DNA from: Candidatus Poribacteria bacterium
Lineage (GTDB): Bacteria; Poribacteria; WGA-4E; WGA-3G
Reading direction: 5' to 3'
Length of the DNA stretch: 53,315 nt
Assembly: GCA_012270795.1 (NCBI GenBank)
Contig: JAAXHO010000123.1
Location: forward strand, 1-53,315
The notes under the pieces were generated by a model that saw only the letters and a list, made by a program, of their open reading frames with translations, ran no database searches and was not told where the DNA came from. Below are positions 1 through 8,228 of this stretch, piece by piece; positions within the stretch are counted from its first letter, which is position 1, and each line of letters begins with the position of its first letter. Made by a program: the position numbers and the translations under genes.

Positions 1-84
1 AGGAGCGACCTCCCGGTCGCGACCAGGAGGTCGCTCCTACCAGTTCTCCACAGCTAATGAGAAATTATATTTTAGAAATGGTAT
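1..84. repeat. Family A palindromic repeat, partial (right part)
   Basis: The window opens inside a family A element. It shows the palindromic core (AGGAGCGACCTCC, TCGCGA centre, GGAGGTCGCTCCT), then CAGCTAATGAGAAATTATATT, and ends in TTAGAAATGGTAT. The same arm occurs at 17208-17541 and 32215-32367. Non-coding; the left part lies outside the window. Confidence 0.85.
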
Positions 85-668
85 TAGTTGTTTTTTTGCG
101 TTTTTTGCATTTTTTTTCAAAAGTGTTCTCGATCCTTTCGTGGTATGGGTTTGTGAAGGTTTAATAAATTTGCGAAATTTTGAAAAAAACAACTAAATGG
201 GGTTTTTATCGTTTTTTTGTAGTGCATTTTTGTTTTGGATTTGCCTGCTGTTTTTGTGTTTGTTGATGTGCGTTACATGATCATTTTCAGTTCGTATTTT
301 GAATTATATCAATTCTAATTAATCGGAAAAATAGATAAATCCCGTTAATTTGATATTATGTAAAAATTGTCCAAACTATAGCAGTTATATTATATGTGGT
401 TTTTGGTTGGGTTGGTAGTTTTTTGGATATTGTTTATTGGGATTTCCAATAGATACCCAATAGGTTTGGGGTGAATCGCGCTTGATTCTGAATCGCGGAT
501 TTCGCGGAGGACGCGGATAAGACATCTGGGTAGGTTGGTTGTATTAAGGGTATCTTGGACATTTTCATGGGGTTACAGATAGTCGTATCTGGGCTGGTCT
601 GAAATGATAAAGAGAACGTTTGGTTTATTGGTTTTTCTGTTCATATTTCCTCTTTATTTTTCGCGAGC
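85..668. other. AT-rich intergenic region
   Basis: No convincing reading frame was found. The stretch is T-rich with homopolymer runs. Around 485-520 it holds a degenerate copy of the 'GAATCGCGGA...GCGGAGGAC' repeat that also occurs at 6300-6446 and 11975-12000. No promoter or RNA gene is evident. Confidence 0.5.
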
Positions 669-1547
669 TTATGTTGTTAAATTACTGAGTTCTTGAATCT
701 TCTTCTGAATGGAGATGATGAGATTTTCTTGTTTCTGCTGTTCAGCAAGTTCTAAGGCAGTTTGGAAATCTGATTTTGCATCATCAGGACGATTCAACTC
801 AATCTTTGTCATTCCTCTGCAGCAATAGGCTTTTGCATAACTTGGATTTAACTTAATTGCATAGTTAAAGTCGTCTTTGGCATGTTTATGTTGACCAGAT
901 AAACCTTTTGCACAACCTCTGTTAACGTAAAGTTCGGCAGAATTAGGAGCAAAACCGATTGCTTTCCCAAAATCAGCAATTGCTTCATCATATTTGCAGA
1001 GTTCCTGCAGTAAACCACCCCTGTTGTTATAAGCTTCCCAAAAATTAGGTTTCAGTGCAATTGCCATGCCGTAAGCAGCAAGAGCTTTTTCTGCTTGTTT
1101 GCCTTGATAGAGAAGATAACCAATTAAAAAGAAAGCATGTGCAGCAAGATCATCTTCACTTACATCTTCAAGTGTTTCTTTCTCTGCTAATTTTAGAGAT
1201 TGTTCTGTCAGTTTTGGAACATAAGCATCCTCATAACTGCTAATGAGACGAGTAACAAATTCTATCAATGGTGCTAATATGTGGTTTTCATTCTCACCAA
1301 CAGAATAGATTAATTCTTCAAGGACATCATCAAGCCATTCATATTCGTTTTCTGTCAAATTAGTGGTACCAAAATGTCCGTGTCGTTCCCAGAAATTTAT
1401 TAATCTGTCTAATATCTCCACTAACCATTGATAAGTACCCTCTGGATAGGTTACGGACGCAACAGGATCGAAGTGCTGAAGTCTTTGTCTGGCAGTTGAG
1501 TGTCTTTTTGCAAATTCGTCCAATTTTCTTCGTCCGATGATCCGCAT
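669..1547 (-). CDS. Tetratricopeptide repeat protein
   Basis: 292 aa soluble protein with no signal peptide or membrane segment. Residues about 134-270 form four consecutive TPR units, recognisable by the A/Y/G/A/F/A pattern and by PN/PS turns (for example ALKPNFWEAYNNRG, FAPNSAELYVNRG, LNPSYAKAYCCRG). TPRs are protein-interaction scaffolds, so a specific partner cannot be named. The N-terminal 130 residues are helical, acidic and not recognised. The ATG at 1547 has only a distant purine-rich stretch as possible ribosome site. The gene stands alone and is divergent from the isomerase-like gene at 1730. Confidence 0.85.
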   Translation of the reverse strand: MRIIGRRKLDEFAKRHSTARQRLQHFDPVASVTYPEGTYQWLVEILDRLINFWERHGHFGTTNLTENEYEWLDDVLEELIYSVGENENHILAPLIEFVTRLISSYEDAYVPKLTEQSLKLAEKETLEDVSEDDLAAHAFFLIGYLLYQGKQAEKALAAYGMAIALKPNFWEAYNNRGGLLQELCKYDEAIADFGKAIGFAPNSAELYVNRGCAKGLSGQHKHAKDDFNYAIKLNPSYAKAYCCRGMTKIELNRPDDAKSDFQTALELAEQQKQENLIISIQKKIQELSNLTT

Positions 1548-1729
1548 TAGTAATTTTTAATGGCCCCTTCTATGTGTGGACGCAGCTAATTTTTTCTGAA
1601 ACTATTATACCATATTAAGACTTAAGTTGTCAAAAATTGGAATAGTGAGCATCACCAAACTTTCCTTGCAATCTCGCCATAATTATGGTATCCTATTCTT
1701 TAAAGTAATATACATACGGGGAAAAAGCA

Positions 1730-2536
1730 ATGAAATTGGGTTTATGCAGCATCGCTTTTCAAGATAAACCGTTAGATGAAGTGATCAATATCGCTTCTGA
1801 TTACGGATTTAATGGTATTGAAATTTGGGGTAAATCTCCACACATGCCAGCAGAATACGATGAATCTCATGTAAAAAGCATCAAGGAATTGACTCAACAA
1901 AAGGGTTTAGAAATTTCTGCTTACGGTTCCTATGTCAATCCGTTGATGGACCTCCATCAAAAGCATTTTGAGGAAGCGTTTAAAATCGCCCAAGAACTTG
2001 GAACAAATCTTGTAAGAATTTGGTCCGGCGGCGGTCCTTCAAAATCCGTTACGCCCTACGATAAACAGATGATCCTATTCCGATTGGTCAGTTTATCCCA
2101 ATGGGCAAATTTCAGGAGTCTCACAATGGGTATGGAGATGCACAACAATCAACTTACTGATACTGCTGATAGCATTTTAGAGATAATTGAGAGAACGAAT
2201 ATGTCTTCCCTGAAAACCTACTATCAGCCACTTGCCCAACACAGTGCGGAAGAAAATCAAGAAGCTGCGCAAAAACTTGCACCTCACATCGTGAACGTCC
2301 ATGCACAGAACTTTGATGAACAGGGAAAACCGTGTGCAATCTCCGAAGGTGTTGTTGATTACAGCAAGATCGTTGAGACGCTCAACGCTGCTGATTATGA
2401 TGGGTACATTCAGGTAGAATTTGTTCGTGGTGACAATAAACTGGAAGCACTGCAGCGGGATAGAGACTATCTTGCAAGTTTAACGAATCCTTTAGTTGAG
2501 AGTTCATTGAAGGATTTGGAAACTGAACCTGTATAA
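1730..2536 (+). CDS. Sugar phosphate isomerase/epimerase (xylose isomerase-like TIM barrel)
   Basis: 268 aa, the usual length for the AP endonuclease family 2 / xylose isomerase-like TIM-barrel fold. The N-terminus MKLGLCSIAFQDKPLDEVI, then YGFNGIEIWG, is the typical first strand-helix pair. Later strands carry likely metal ligands: E and H in GMEMHNN, NVHAQNF, and VQVEFVRG near the end. Enzymes of this family isomerise or epimerise sugars or sugar acids, and the exact substrate cannot be read from the sequence. The start is supported by a GGGGA stretch just upstream. The next gene follows after 20 bases and is probably co-transcribed. Confidence 0.85.
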   Translation: MKLGLCSIAFQDKPLDEVINIASDYGFNGIEIWGKSPHMPAEYDESHVKSIKELTQQKGLEISAYGSYVNPLMDLHQKHFEEAFKIAQELGTNLVRIWSGGGPSKSVTPYDKQMILFRLVSLSQWANFRSLTMGMEMHNNQLTDTADSILEIIERTNMSSLKTYYQPLAQHSAEENQEAAQKLAPHIVNVHAQNFDEQGKPCAISEGVVDYSKIVETLNAADYDGYIQVEFVRGDNKLEALQRDRDYLASLTNPLVESSLKDLETEPV

Positions 2537-2556
2537 ACAAAATCGGTTCTGTTTAG

Positions 2557-3159
2557 ATGCGATTAGAAGTCGGTATTATCGCGCTTGTAGAAGAGGTATT
2601 AGAAACGCCAGCAGAAAGACGCGCACAATTTGAATGGCTTCGGAACAAACCGTCGCGTGAGGATTTCGGAAGTTTCTACGACGCACTCATGCAACTCTAT
2701 CATGAATTCAATGGGGATTGGGAAGGGACAACAGCAAAATCTGATGGATACTTGACACCAGATGCCTATTTCCCAGAACCGTATCACTTTATATTTGAAT
2801 TTGATGAGCTGCAACACTTCACCCAATTTCGCGAAACCACATTTAGGTATTACCCTAACGACGTACCGCTTTCTTACAAAAAAGAAAAATACTTAAAGTT
2901 TTGCCAGCAGTATCATGCAGCAGCACTTGCCAAAGGACCAGACAGATTTAGGCGACACACAGCAGATTTTCCTTACATGAACGGACGGGCAGCACAAAGA
3001 GCTTTTTTTGATACTTTTCGGGATTGGTTACCCACAAAACATGGACTTAATCCGACACTAAGACTCGCAGAATTTGAGGTCACACCTATTCTCAAGGGTG
3101 AATTGACTGGAGATGCTGCAAAGAACTACATGACACAGTTGCTAAACGAAAGATTGTGA
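2557..3159 (+). CDS. Conserved-looking hypothetical protein, possible nuclease-like fold
   Basis: 200 aa soluble protein, not recognised with confidence. It starts 20 bases after the isomerase-like gene, so it is likely in the same transcript, although no clear ribosome site precedes the ATG. Around residues 70-80 it carries FEFDELQHFT, a hydrophobic strand followed by D-E-x-Q-H. This resembles the active-site strand of some small endonuclease-like proteins, but no second catalytic strand could be assigned. The rest is rich in aromatic and basic residues (KFCQQYHAA, RRHTADFPYMNGRAAQRAFF). Function unknown. Confidence 0.7.
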   Translation: MRLEVGIIALVEEVLETPAERRAQFEWLRNKPSREDFGSFYDALMQLYHEFNGDWEGTTAKSDGYLTPDAYFPEPYHFIFEFDELQHFTQFRETTFRYYPNDVPLSYKKEKYLKFCQQYHAAALAKGPDRFRRHTADFPYMNGRAAQRAFFDTFRDWLPTKHGLNPTLRLAEFEVTPILKGELTGDAAKNYMTQLLNERL

Positions 3160-3206
3160 CATCAATAAGTTGACACATAAAGGAAAGGGAAGGTACATAA
3201 CGCTAC

Positions 3207-4136
3207 ATGGGCACCCGAACCGATACTATCGTGAACCTATCAGATCATCCGCTACTGCAAATCATTGGAAACACCCCACTTGCTAAAATTGATCTTTTTG
3301 CTAATGAATTACCAAACATAGAGATCTACGCAAAAGTAGAGACCTATAATCCAGGTGGTTCTATTAAAGACCGCCCCGTATTACGCATGATTACTGAGGC
3401 AATTGCCTCAGGAGAACTCACACGCGAAAAGGTTATATTAGATTCCAGCTCAGGGAATGCCGGAATTGCTTATGCAATGATTGGGGCAATTCTCGACTAT
3501 AAAGTTGAACTCGTTATTCCCGACAACGCCAGTGAGGAACGAAAAAAACGCATCCATTCACACGGCGCAAAGATTATCTACACCGATGCAATACTCGGAT
3601 ATGATGAGGCTTTGCGCGAGGTAGACCGAAGGTATAAAGCACAACCAGACAGGTACTTTTTCAATTCACAATACGACAACGAGAATAACTGGCGTGCACA
3701 TTACGAAACAACCGGTGTAGAAATCCTAAACCAGACAGACGGTAAACTGACACACTTTGTCGCTGGTGTTGGTACTGGCGGTACTATCACTGGGGTCGGT
3801 AGACGACTTAAAGAATATAACGCTGATATACAGATATGTTCCATTGAACCTGATGAGTTCCCCGGCATAGAAGGGCTCAAACATCTTGGACATCCAGACG
3901 ACATCGTACCAGAAATCCTGGATCAATCCGTAATTGACTGCCAAATTCCTGTTACCATTGAAAATGCACACGAAATGTGTATTCGTCTTGCGCGGCAAGG
4001 ATGGTTTGTTGGGCAATCATCGGGCGGATACCTTTACGGAGCATACAAACTTGCACAGCAGATACAGAAAGGTGTTATCGTCACAGTATTTAATGACATC
4101 GGCGAAAGGTACTTCAGTACGAAGTTGTGGGATTAA
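3207..4136 (+). CDS. cysK: Cysteine synthase family PLP-dependent enzyme
   Basis: 309 aa, fold-type II PLP enzyme of the O-acetylserine sulfhydrylase/cystathionine beta-synthase family. Visible motifs are NPGGSIKDRP with the PLP lysine K54, SSSGNAGIAYA (residues 80-89) for the substrate carboxylate, GVGTGGTITG (187-196) for the PLP phosphate, and GQSSGG (268-273) near the pyridine nitrogen. The expected reaction is O-acetylserine (or O-phosphoserine) plus sulfide to cysteine. CysK and CysM cannot be separated by reading alone. An AAGGGAAGG stretch precedes the ATG. The gene is plus-strand after the unknown 200 aa gene and is followed by a family C repeat. Confidence 0.85.
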   Translation: MGTRTDTIVNLSDHPLLQIIGNTPLAKIDLFANELPNIEIYAKVETYNPGGSIKDRPVLRMITEAIASGELTREKVILDSSSGNAGIAYAMIGAILDYKVELVIPDNASEERKKRIHSHGAKIIYTDAILGYDEALREVDRRYKAQPDRYFFNSQYDNENNWRAHYETTGVEILNQTDGKLTHFVAGVGTGGTITGVGRRLKEYNADIQICSIEPDEFPGIEGLKHLGHPDDIVPEILDQSVIDCQIPVTIENAHEMCIRLARQGWFVGQSSGGYLYGAYKLAQQIQKGVIVTVFNDIGERYFSTKLWD

Positions 4137-4165
4137 GACATTTGGAGACTTATATTCGTAATCAT

Positions 4166-4316
4166 AACCTAAGTTGCCACCTACTGTACCACAATCTTCC
4201 AGATTGTGTCATAAAGGGCGCAAACTGGATTGCTACAAATAATAGACTAATTATCAGCATTTTTTCATTAAAAACGGTGTTTCCAGGTTTAAAATTTATA
4301 GATAGCAACTTAGATT
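4166..4316. repeat. Family C repeat (AAGTTGC-ended element)
   Basis: Inverted ends AACCTAAGTTGC (4166-4177) and GCAACTTAGATT (4305-4316) bracket a CACAATCTTCCAGATTGTG palindrome and an ATTAAAAACGGTGT block. The same layout and blocks recur at 9071-9282. It lies directly between the cysteine-synthase gene and the DUF1015 gene. Non-coding. Confidence 0.75.
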
Positions 4317-4336
4317 AATCATAATAGAGGAGTTAT

Positions 4337-5599
4337 ATGGAGACAACGGTTATTCCATTTCGCGGTTTACGCTACAATCTTGAAAAAATAAACAGTATAG
4401 CGGAAGTGATTGCACCTCCCTACGATGTCATTAAACCTGAAGAACGCATTGATTTAGAAGCACGACATAAAGCCAATATCATTCACCTTATATTGAGCCA
4501 ACCCCAAGCGGATGACAGCGAAAAGAACAATCAATATACACGTGCTGCAACACTATTCCAACAATGGATATCTGATGCTACCCTCGTTCAAGACCCGTCT
4601 CCGTGTTACTATGTTTATGACCAATCATTTCATGCACCAGATGGAAAAGACTATACCCGCCGCGCTTTGATTGCACTTATCAAGTTGGAACCCTTTGAAA
4701 ACAAAGTTATCCTACCTCACGAAAAAACACACGCCGGACCGAAGATTGACCGACTCAATCTGATGCGCACATGCCATGCAAACCTTAGTCCGATCTTTCT
4801 TCTATATCAAGACCCAAATGGTGATATTGAGCAAATCTTTCAAGGTTTTACCGATGTCCAACGCCCCATGGTAGATTGCCCAGAAACTTTTGGAAGCACA
4901 CACCAATTGTGGTCTTTAGATGGTCCAGAATCTAATCGTGAAATTCAGAACCTTTTTTCATCAAAACCGCTGCTGATTGCTGATGGTCATCATAGATATG
5001 AAACTGCTTTGGCATTTAGAGATGAAATGTCTCGTCAAATAGGAATAGACACATTAGAAGGTTACGACTATATGATGGTGAACCTTGTACGGATGGAATC
5101 ACCCGGTTTAGCGGTTTTGGCAATTCACCGTTTACTCAACGATCTTACGGCAGAACAGATAAATCATGCTATTGCTGGATTGCCTGAAGAATTCGAGGTA
5201 CACGAAATTGATTCTCTGTCAAACCTTATGGAAAAATTGGGGACTTTTAAGGGGAAATCACCTGCGGTTGGCATGTCCACGCCTGACAACAAATATCGTT
5301 TGTTAATTCCACATACACCCTCTGCAGGACAATTGGATGTTACGCTTGTTCAAGATACTATCATCAGCAAGTTGTTTAAGATTGAAACATTAGCAGACCA
5401 TATTAGTTATACTGCTTACGTTGATGATGCAGTCGCACATGTAAAAGAGGGTCCTGACCGTGTGGCATTGTTGATGAATCCCACGCCTGTTGAGCAGGTT
5501 TTGGATGTGGCTATGGCAGGCTCGGTGATGCCGCAGAAATCAACATATTTCTATCCGAAGATGGCGACAGGGTTTGTGATAAATTTACTGAACAGATAG
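4337..5599 (+). CDS. DUF1015 family protein
   Basis: 420 aa, matching the usual length of DUF1015 proteins, whose N-terminus has the pattern PFRGLRYN...IAEVIAPPYDVI seen here. Other hallmark stretches are HEKTHAGPKIDRL around residue 133 and LLIADGHHRYETALAFRDE around residue 214, the latter with a conserved DGHHR motif. The family is soluble, and its biochemical role has not been settled to my knowledge. It is often found beside amino-acid metabolism genes, and a cysteine-synthase-like gene lies upstream here. GAGGAG at 4326-4331 sets the ATG start. Confidence 0.88.
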   Translation: METTVIPFRGLRYNLEKINSIAEVIAPPYDVIKPEERIDLEARHKANIIHLILSQPQADDSEKNNQYTRAATLFQQWISDATLVQDPSPCYYVYDQSFHAPDGKDYTRRALIALIKLEPFENKVILPHEKTHAGPKIDRLNLMRTCHANLSPIFLLYQDPNGDIEQIFQGFTDVQRPMVDCPETFGSTHQLWSLDGPESNREIQNLFSSKPLLIADGHHRYETALAFRDEMSRQIGIDTLEGYDYMMVNLVRMESPGLAVLAIHRLLNDLTAEQINHAIAGLPEEFEVHEIDSLSNLMEKLGTFKGKSPAVGMSTPDNKYRLLIPHTPSAGQLDVTLVQDTIISKLFKIETLADHISYTAYVDDAVAHVKEGPDRVALLMNPTPVEQVLDVAMAGSVMPQKSTYFYPKMATGFVINLLNR

Positions 5600-5791
5600 A
5601 AGCTTGACATTGGGGTATGTAAAGTTTTTGGCATACCCAGACATTGCAGGGGCATTCAATCGTCCAGTTTTTTCAATACATTATGAAGCATTAACCGAAA
5701 TCTATTGGATATTTATTGGATATCTATTGTTCCACACCAAAGACAATTTGGAAACTGACATACATAACGCGCTATAATATAAACAATACCC
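5600..5791. other. Intergenic region with a small hairpin
   Basis: Immediately after the DUF1015 gene lies a 7-bp stem, GGGTATG (5613-5619) with CATACCC (5632-5638). It has no clear T-run after it, so it is only a weak terminator candidate. The remainder is AT-rich without a supported gene. Confidence 0.35.
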
Positions 5792-5909
5792 GGACTTACG
5801 CATTTCTTCTTAAAGTCCCCTTGATAAGGGGGATTTAGGGGGTTAAATATCTGAAATGACGACTTTTTAACCCCCCTAACTCCCTTATCAAGGGGGGATG
5901 CGTAAGTCC
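5792..5909. repeat. Family D repeat (GGACTTACGCAT-ended palindromic element)
   Basis: Perfect 12-bp terminal inverted repeats GGACTTACGCAT (5792-5803) and ATGCGTAAGTCC (5898-5909). Inside are imperfect complementary arms, CCCCTTGATAAGGGGGATTT and its counterpart near 5870-5896, so the whole unit folds into one long hairpin. It has no coding capacity and resembles a MITE. Confidence 0.85.
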
Positions 5910-5956
5910 TTAATACTATAAAAAACAAAAAAAATCACAACAAACGTTAAAAATAC

Positions 5957-5985
5957 TTGACATACACTATTATACGTGTTATAAT
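5957..5985 (+). promoter_or_regulatory. Consensus sigma-70 promoter without an obvious gene
   Basis: TTGACA at 5957-5962, a 17-base spacer and TATAAT at 5980-5985: all twelve consensus bases at optimal spacing. No convincing gene follows for over 600 bases. Only tiny frames start at 5998 (17 codons) and 6019 (36 codons), both without ribosome sites. It may drive a small RNA. Confidence 0.6.
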
Positions 5986-6125
5986 ATACTTCACACATGA
6001 AACTTACGGTAAAATATTATGACCACATCAATAAAACTGACACATTCTAATCGTAAAAGGACAAGAAATTTCAAAATGTTACACTTTTCAAAAAATATTT
6101 TTTTAAATTCACAAGAAATTGCCTG

Positions 6126-6216
6126 TTAACCCTTGCTACGACTGGGTTTACACCACATTATAAATGTTTTCAAAAAAACGAAATTTGTTTTCATTTGAAA
6201 ACATTTTAAGGGTTAA
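6126..6216. repeat. Nested inverted repeat downstream of the orphan promoter
   Basis: The outer arms are TTAACCCTT (6126-6134) and AAGGGTTAA (6208-6216). The inner arms are AAATGTTTTCA (6162-6172) and TGAAAACATTT (6196-6206). Both pairs are perfect. The RNA would fold into a two-tier stem about 140 bases after the promoter at 5957. It could end or form part of a small transcript. Confidence 0.5.
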
Positions 6217-6299
6217 TCGTCCAAGAAAAAACGCAAAATCAACAGTCTTTGCAGGGAGAATCGACAACATCTCCTAATTTGCAAATCCTGGTTCAGACA

Positions 6300-6446
6300 G
6301 AATCGCGGAATTCGCGGAGGACACGGAAGATACAGAAAAGATACCCCAATAAATAGTCTTGCTTATATGATGTTTATACTTAGCAATAAATTCTGATACA
6401 GCAGTCTTTTCCGCGAATTCCGTGTCATCCGCGAATTCCGTGATTC
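6300..6446. repeat. Inverted repeat of the 'GAATCGCGGAATTCGCGGA' family
   Basis: A 29-base arm at 6300-6328 recurs inverted at 6418-6446 with two mismatches, separated by about 90 AT-rich bases. It is preceded by 'AATCCTGGTTCAGACA', a phrase also present near 10384, 12003 (inverted) and 53110. This is a dispersed non-coding repeat. Confidence 0.7.
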
Positions 6447-6614
6447 TGACAAAAAAGGTAACAAAAACTTTACACACCCATATAGACAACTATATGTTAA
6501 ATGTGCTAAAATATGTGAAATAGGTATAATAGTCTTGCAGTATTAGACATTGGGAGAACATTTTTATCTCCCTGATTTTATTTTCTTGAATAGGTTTTGT
6601 AAAAGGAGTATTAT

Positions 6615-7409
6615 GTGGCAATAGAACTGTTTTCAATCGGAACGGAGTTGGTCCTCGGACAAATACAGGATACCAACGCACACTGGATCGCACAGCAGAT
6701 ACTCCAACTCGGAGGAGAATTACGAAGGGTAACCATGCTTCGCGATGATTCTGATGACATGACCGAAGCGTTGGACTCAGCAATTCACCGTCAAACATCG
6801 CTTATCCTAACAACAGGCGGCCTCGGACCGACACCAGATGATATGACAGTCACAGTTGTTGCGTCACTCATCGGCACAAAACCTGTCGTGAGTGAGGTGA
6901 CTCTTGCAGAATTTCGCAAACGACGCGGGATGTCAGAAAACGACCCGCTTAATGACGCATTGATGAAAATGGCAACAGTACCAGAAACGGCAGAAGTGCT
7001 GCAGAACCCAGCAGGGTGGGCACCGTGCATCAGTGTTCAACATAAACAATCTACGATACTGATGATGCCCGGACCGCCGCGCGAAATGAAGGCAATTTTT
7101 GAAACGCATATTCAACCGCTTATCATAGAACGATACCGTGCCGAAATCAGCACCGCGCGCGTTTTTGTAAGTATGTTTGAAGCAGAAGTTTCACCCCTCA
7201 TGCAAAAGGTCATGCAACGGCATCCAGAAGTATATCTGAAAGCTTATGTATCCTTACGTAGCACCGAAAACAATACAATGCCTATTGACTTAGTTTCTAC
7301 AAGTAGCGATAAAGTGGAATCTGAAAAAAAACTCCAACTCGCTACTAATTATTTTAAAGAGCTTGTTCTGGAAGCAGGCAAATCTTTCAGTTATGAAGAT
7401 CAATCATAG
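6615..7409 (+). CDS. cinA: CinA-like protein, N-terminal molybdopterin-binding domain only
   Basis: 264 aa. Residues 1-165 form the MoCF/CinA domain: IELFSIGTELVLGQIQDTNAH, then LILTTGGLGPTPDDMTV, then MMPGPPREMK, the classic series of this family. About 90 residues of the KH-like middle part follow. Full CinA proteins are near 410 aa and end in a nicotinamide-nucleotide amidase domain, which is absent here, so this is the short form. The family is linked to NAD by-product handling (ADP-ribose pyrophosphatase activity in some members). The start is GTG at 6615 with AAAGGAG at 6602-6608. An overlapping ATG at 6613 runs into a stop at its fourth codon. Confidence 0.85.
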   Translation: MAIELFSIGTELVLGQIQDTNAHWIAQQILQLGGELRRVTMLRDDSDDMTEALDSAIHRQTSLILTTGGLGPTPDDMTVTVVASLIGTKPVVSEVTLAEFRKRRGMSENDPLNDALMKMATVPETAEVLQNPAGWAPCISVQHKQSTILMMPGPPREMKAIFETHIQPLIIERYRAEISTARVFVSMFEAEVSPLMQKVMQRHPEVYLKAYVSLRSTENNTMPIDLVSTSSDKVESEKKLQLATNYFKELVLEAGKSFSYEDQS

Positions 7410-7556
7410 TACTGTGTCAACACCTACAAATACTACAACCTATCTCATCAATGGTGGGAGGGGGTTTCTAACCCCGATTTACCAAAAACAAGATGCGGTG
7501 AATTTGGACAAAATCGCATTTATGAGATTAACTGAATCTTTTATACTATTTTAAAT

Positions 7557-7717
7557 ATACCATTTCCGTAGGCGGGGAATGCCTAAATGGCATTCATACC
7601 GTTGATTTCGGGTAGAGCGCAGCGAAACCCGACATGTGTTGATTGTGTCTATCCTGTTGGGTTTCGCGCCTCTACCGACCTACGGAAGAATGGAATAAAA
7701 ATAATTAAAATTGGTAT
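7557..7717. repeat. Family B repeat with nested GAATGCC hairpin
   Basis: ATACCATTTCCGTAGG at the left and ACCTACGGAAG...GGTAT at the right enclose a long hairpin (GGGTAGAGCGCAGCGAAACC and its near-complement). A GAATGCC-AAAT-GGCATTC hairpin is inserted near the left end. The element ends a few bases before the ribosome site of infA at 7725-7733, so it forms the whole leader of that gene. Confidence 0.8.
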
Positions 7718-7740
7718 TATAAATAAAGGAGAACTATATT

Positions 7741-8103
7741 TTGAATCGTAAACCATCAGGAAATAAACGAAAACCTCAGACAAGGACTTCAAATAAGCGA
7801 ACGTCAAAACGTAATCGACAATCGACTATTCCTCAAGAGGAAATTCTCAGTGAAGAGTTTGATACAGACAGTATTGATAAGAAACCTTCCAAAAAAGATA
7901 AAATTGAGGTAGAAGGTATTGTTGTTGAACCTTTACCCAATGCAATGTTTCGGGTTGAATTAGAAAACAAGCACAGAATCCTTGCACATATCTCTGGTAG
8001 GATGCGTAAATTCTTCATCAAAATTCTACCCGGCGACAAGGTAACCATTGAACTATCACCGTATGATCTGACACGGGGTCGTATTACATATCGAAAAAAA
8101 TAA
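7741..8103 (+). CDS. infA: Translation initiation factor IF-1 with N-terminal extension
   Basis: 120 aa. Residues about 51-120 are an S1-like IF-1 domain: [39 protein letters not shown] and [17 protein letters not shown] follow the bacterial IF-1 pattern closely. IF-1 binds the 30S A site and assists initiation. Standard IF-1 is about 72 aa. Here about 50 extra residues lead the domain, the first half strongly basic ([19 protein letters not shown]) and the second acidic. The start is TTG at 7741 with AAAGGAGAAC at 7725-7734. No internal ATG, GTG or TTG in frame precedes the domain, so the extension appears to be translated. Confidence 0.92.
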   Translation: MNRKPSGNKRKPQTRTSNKRTSKRNRQSTIPQEEILSEEFDTDSIDKKPSKKDKIEVEGIVVEPLPNAMFRVELENKHRILAHISGRMRKFFIKILPGDKVTIELSPYDLTRGRITYRKK

Positions 8104-8228
8104 ATTTGTGATCGTTGTTTTTGCCCTATAAACTTATACAACTTCATCAGTATACACAATAACGTATGACTGATAAGAGCAGAATGTACATTCAATACAA
8201 AAGTCTTCTGTATCTGTAGGAAAACGCC

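Noticed and set aside
5737-5790. Promoter ending in TATAAT near 5774
   Set aside because: The possible -35 boxes have spacings of 12 or 19 bases and no gene follows.
6490-6798. 102-codon minus-strand frame before cinA
   Set aside because: Antisense to the cinA start region and without recognisable features.
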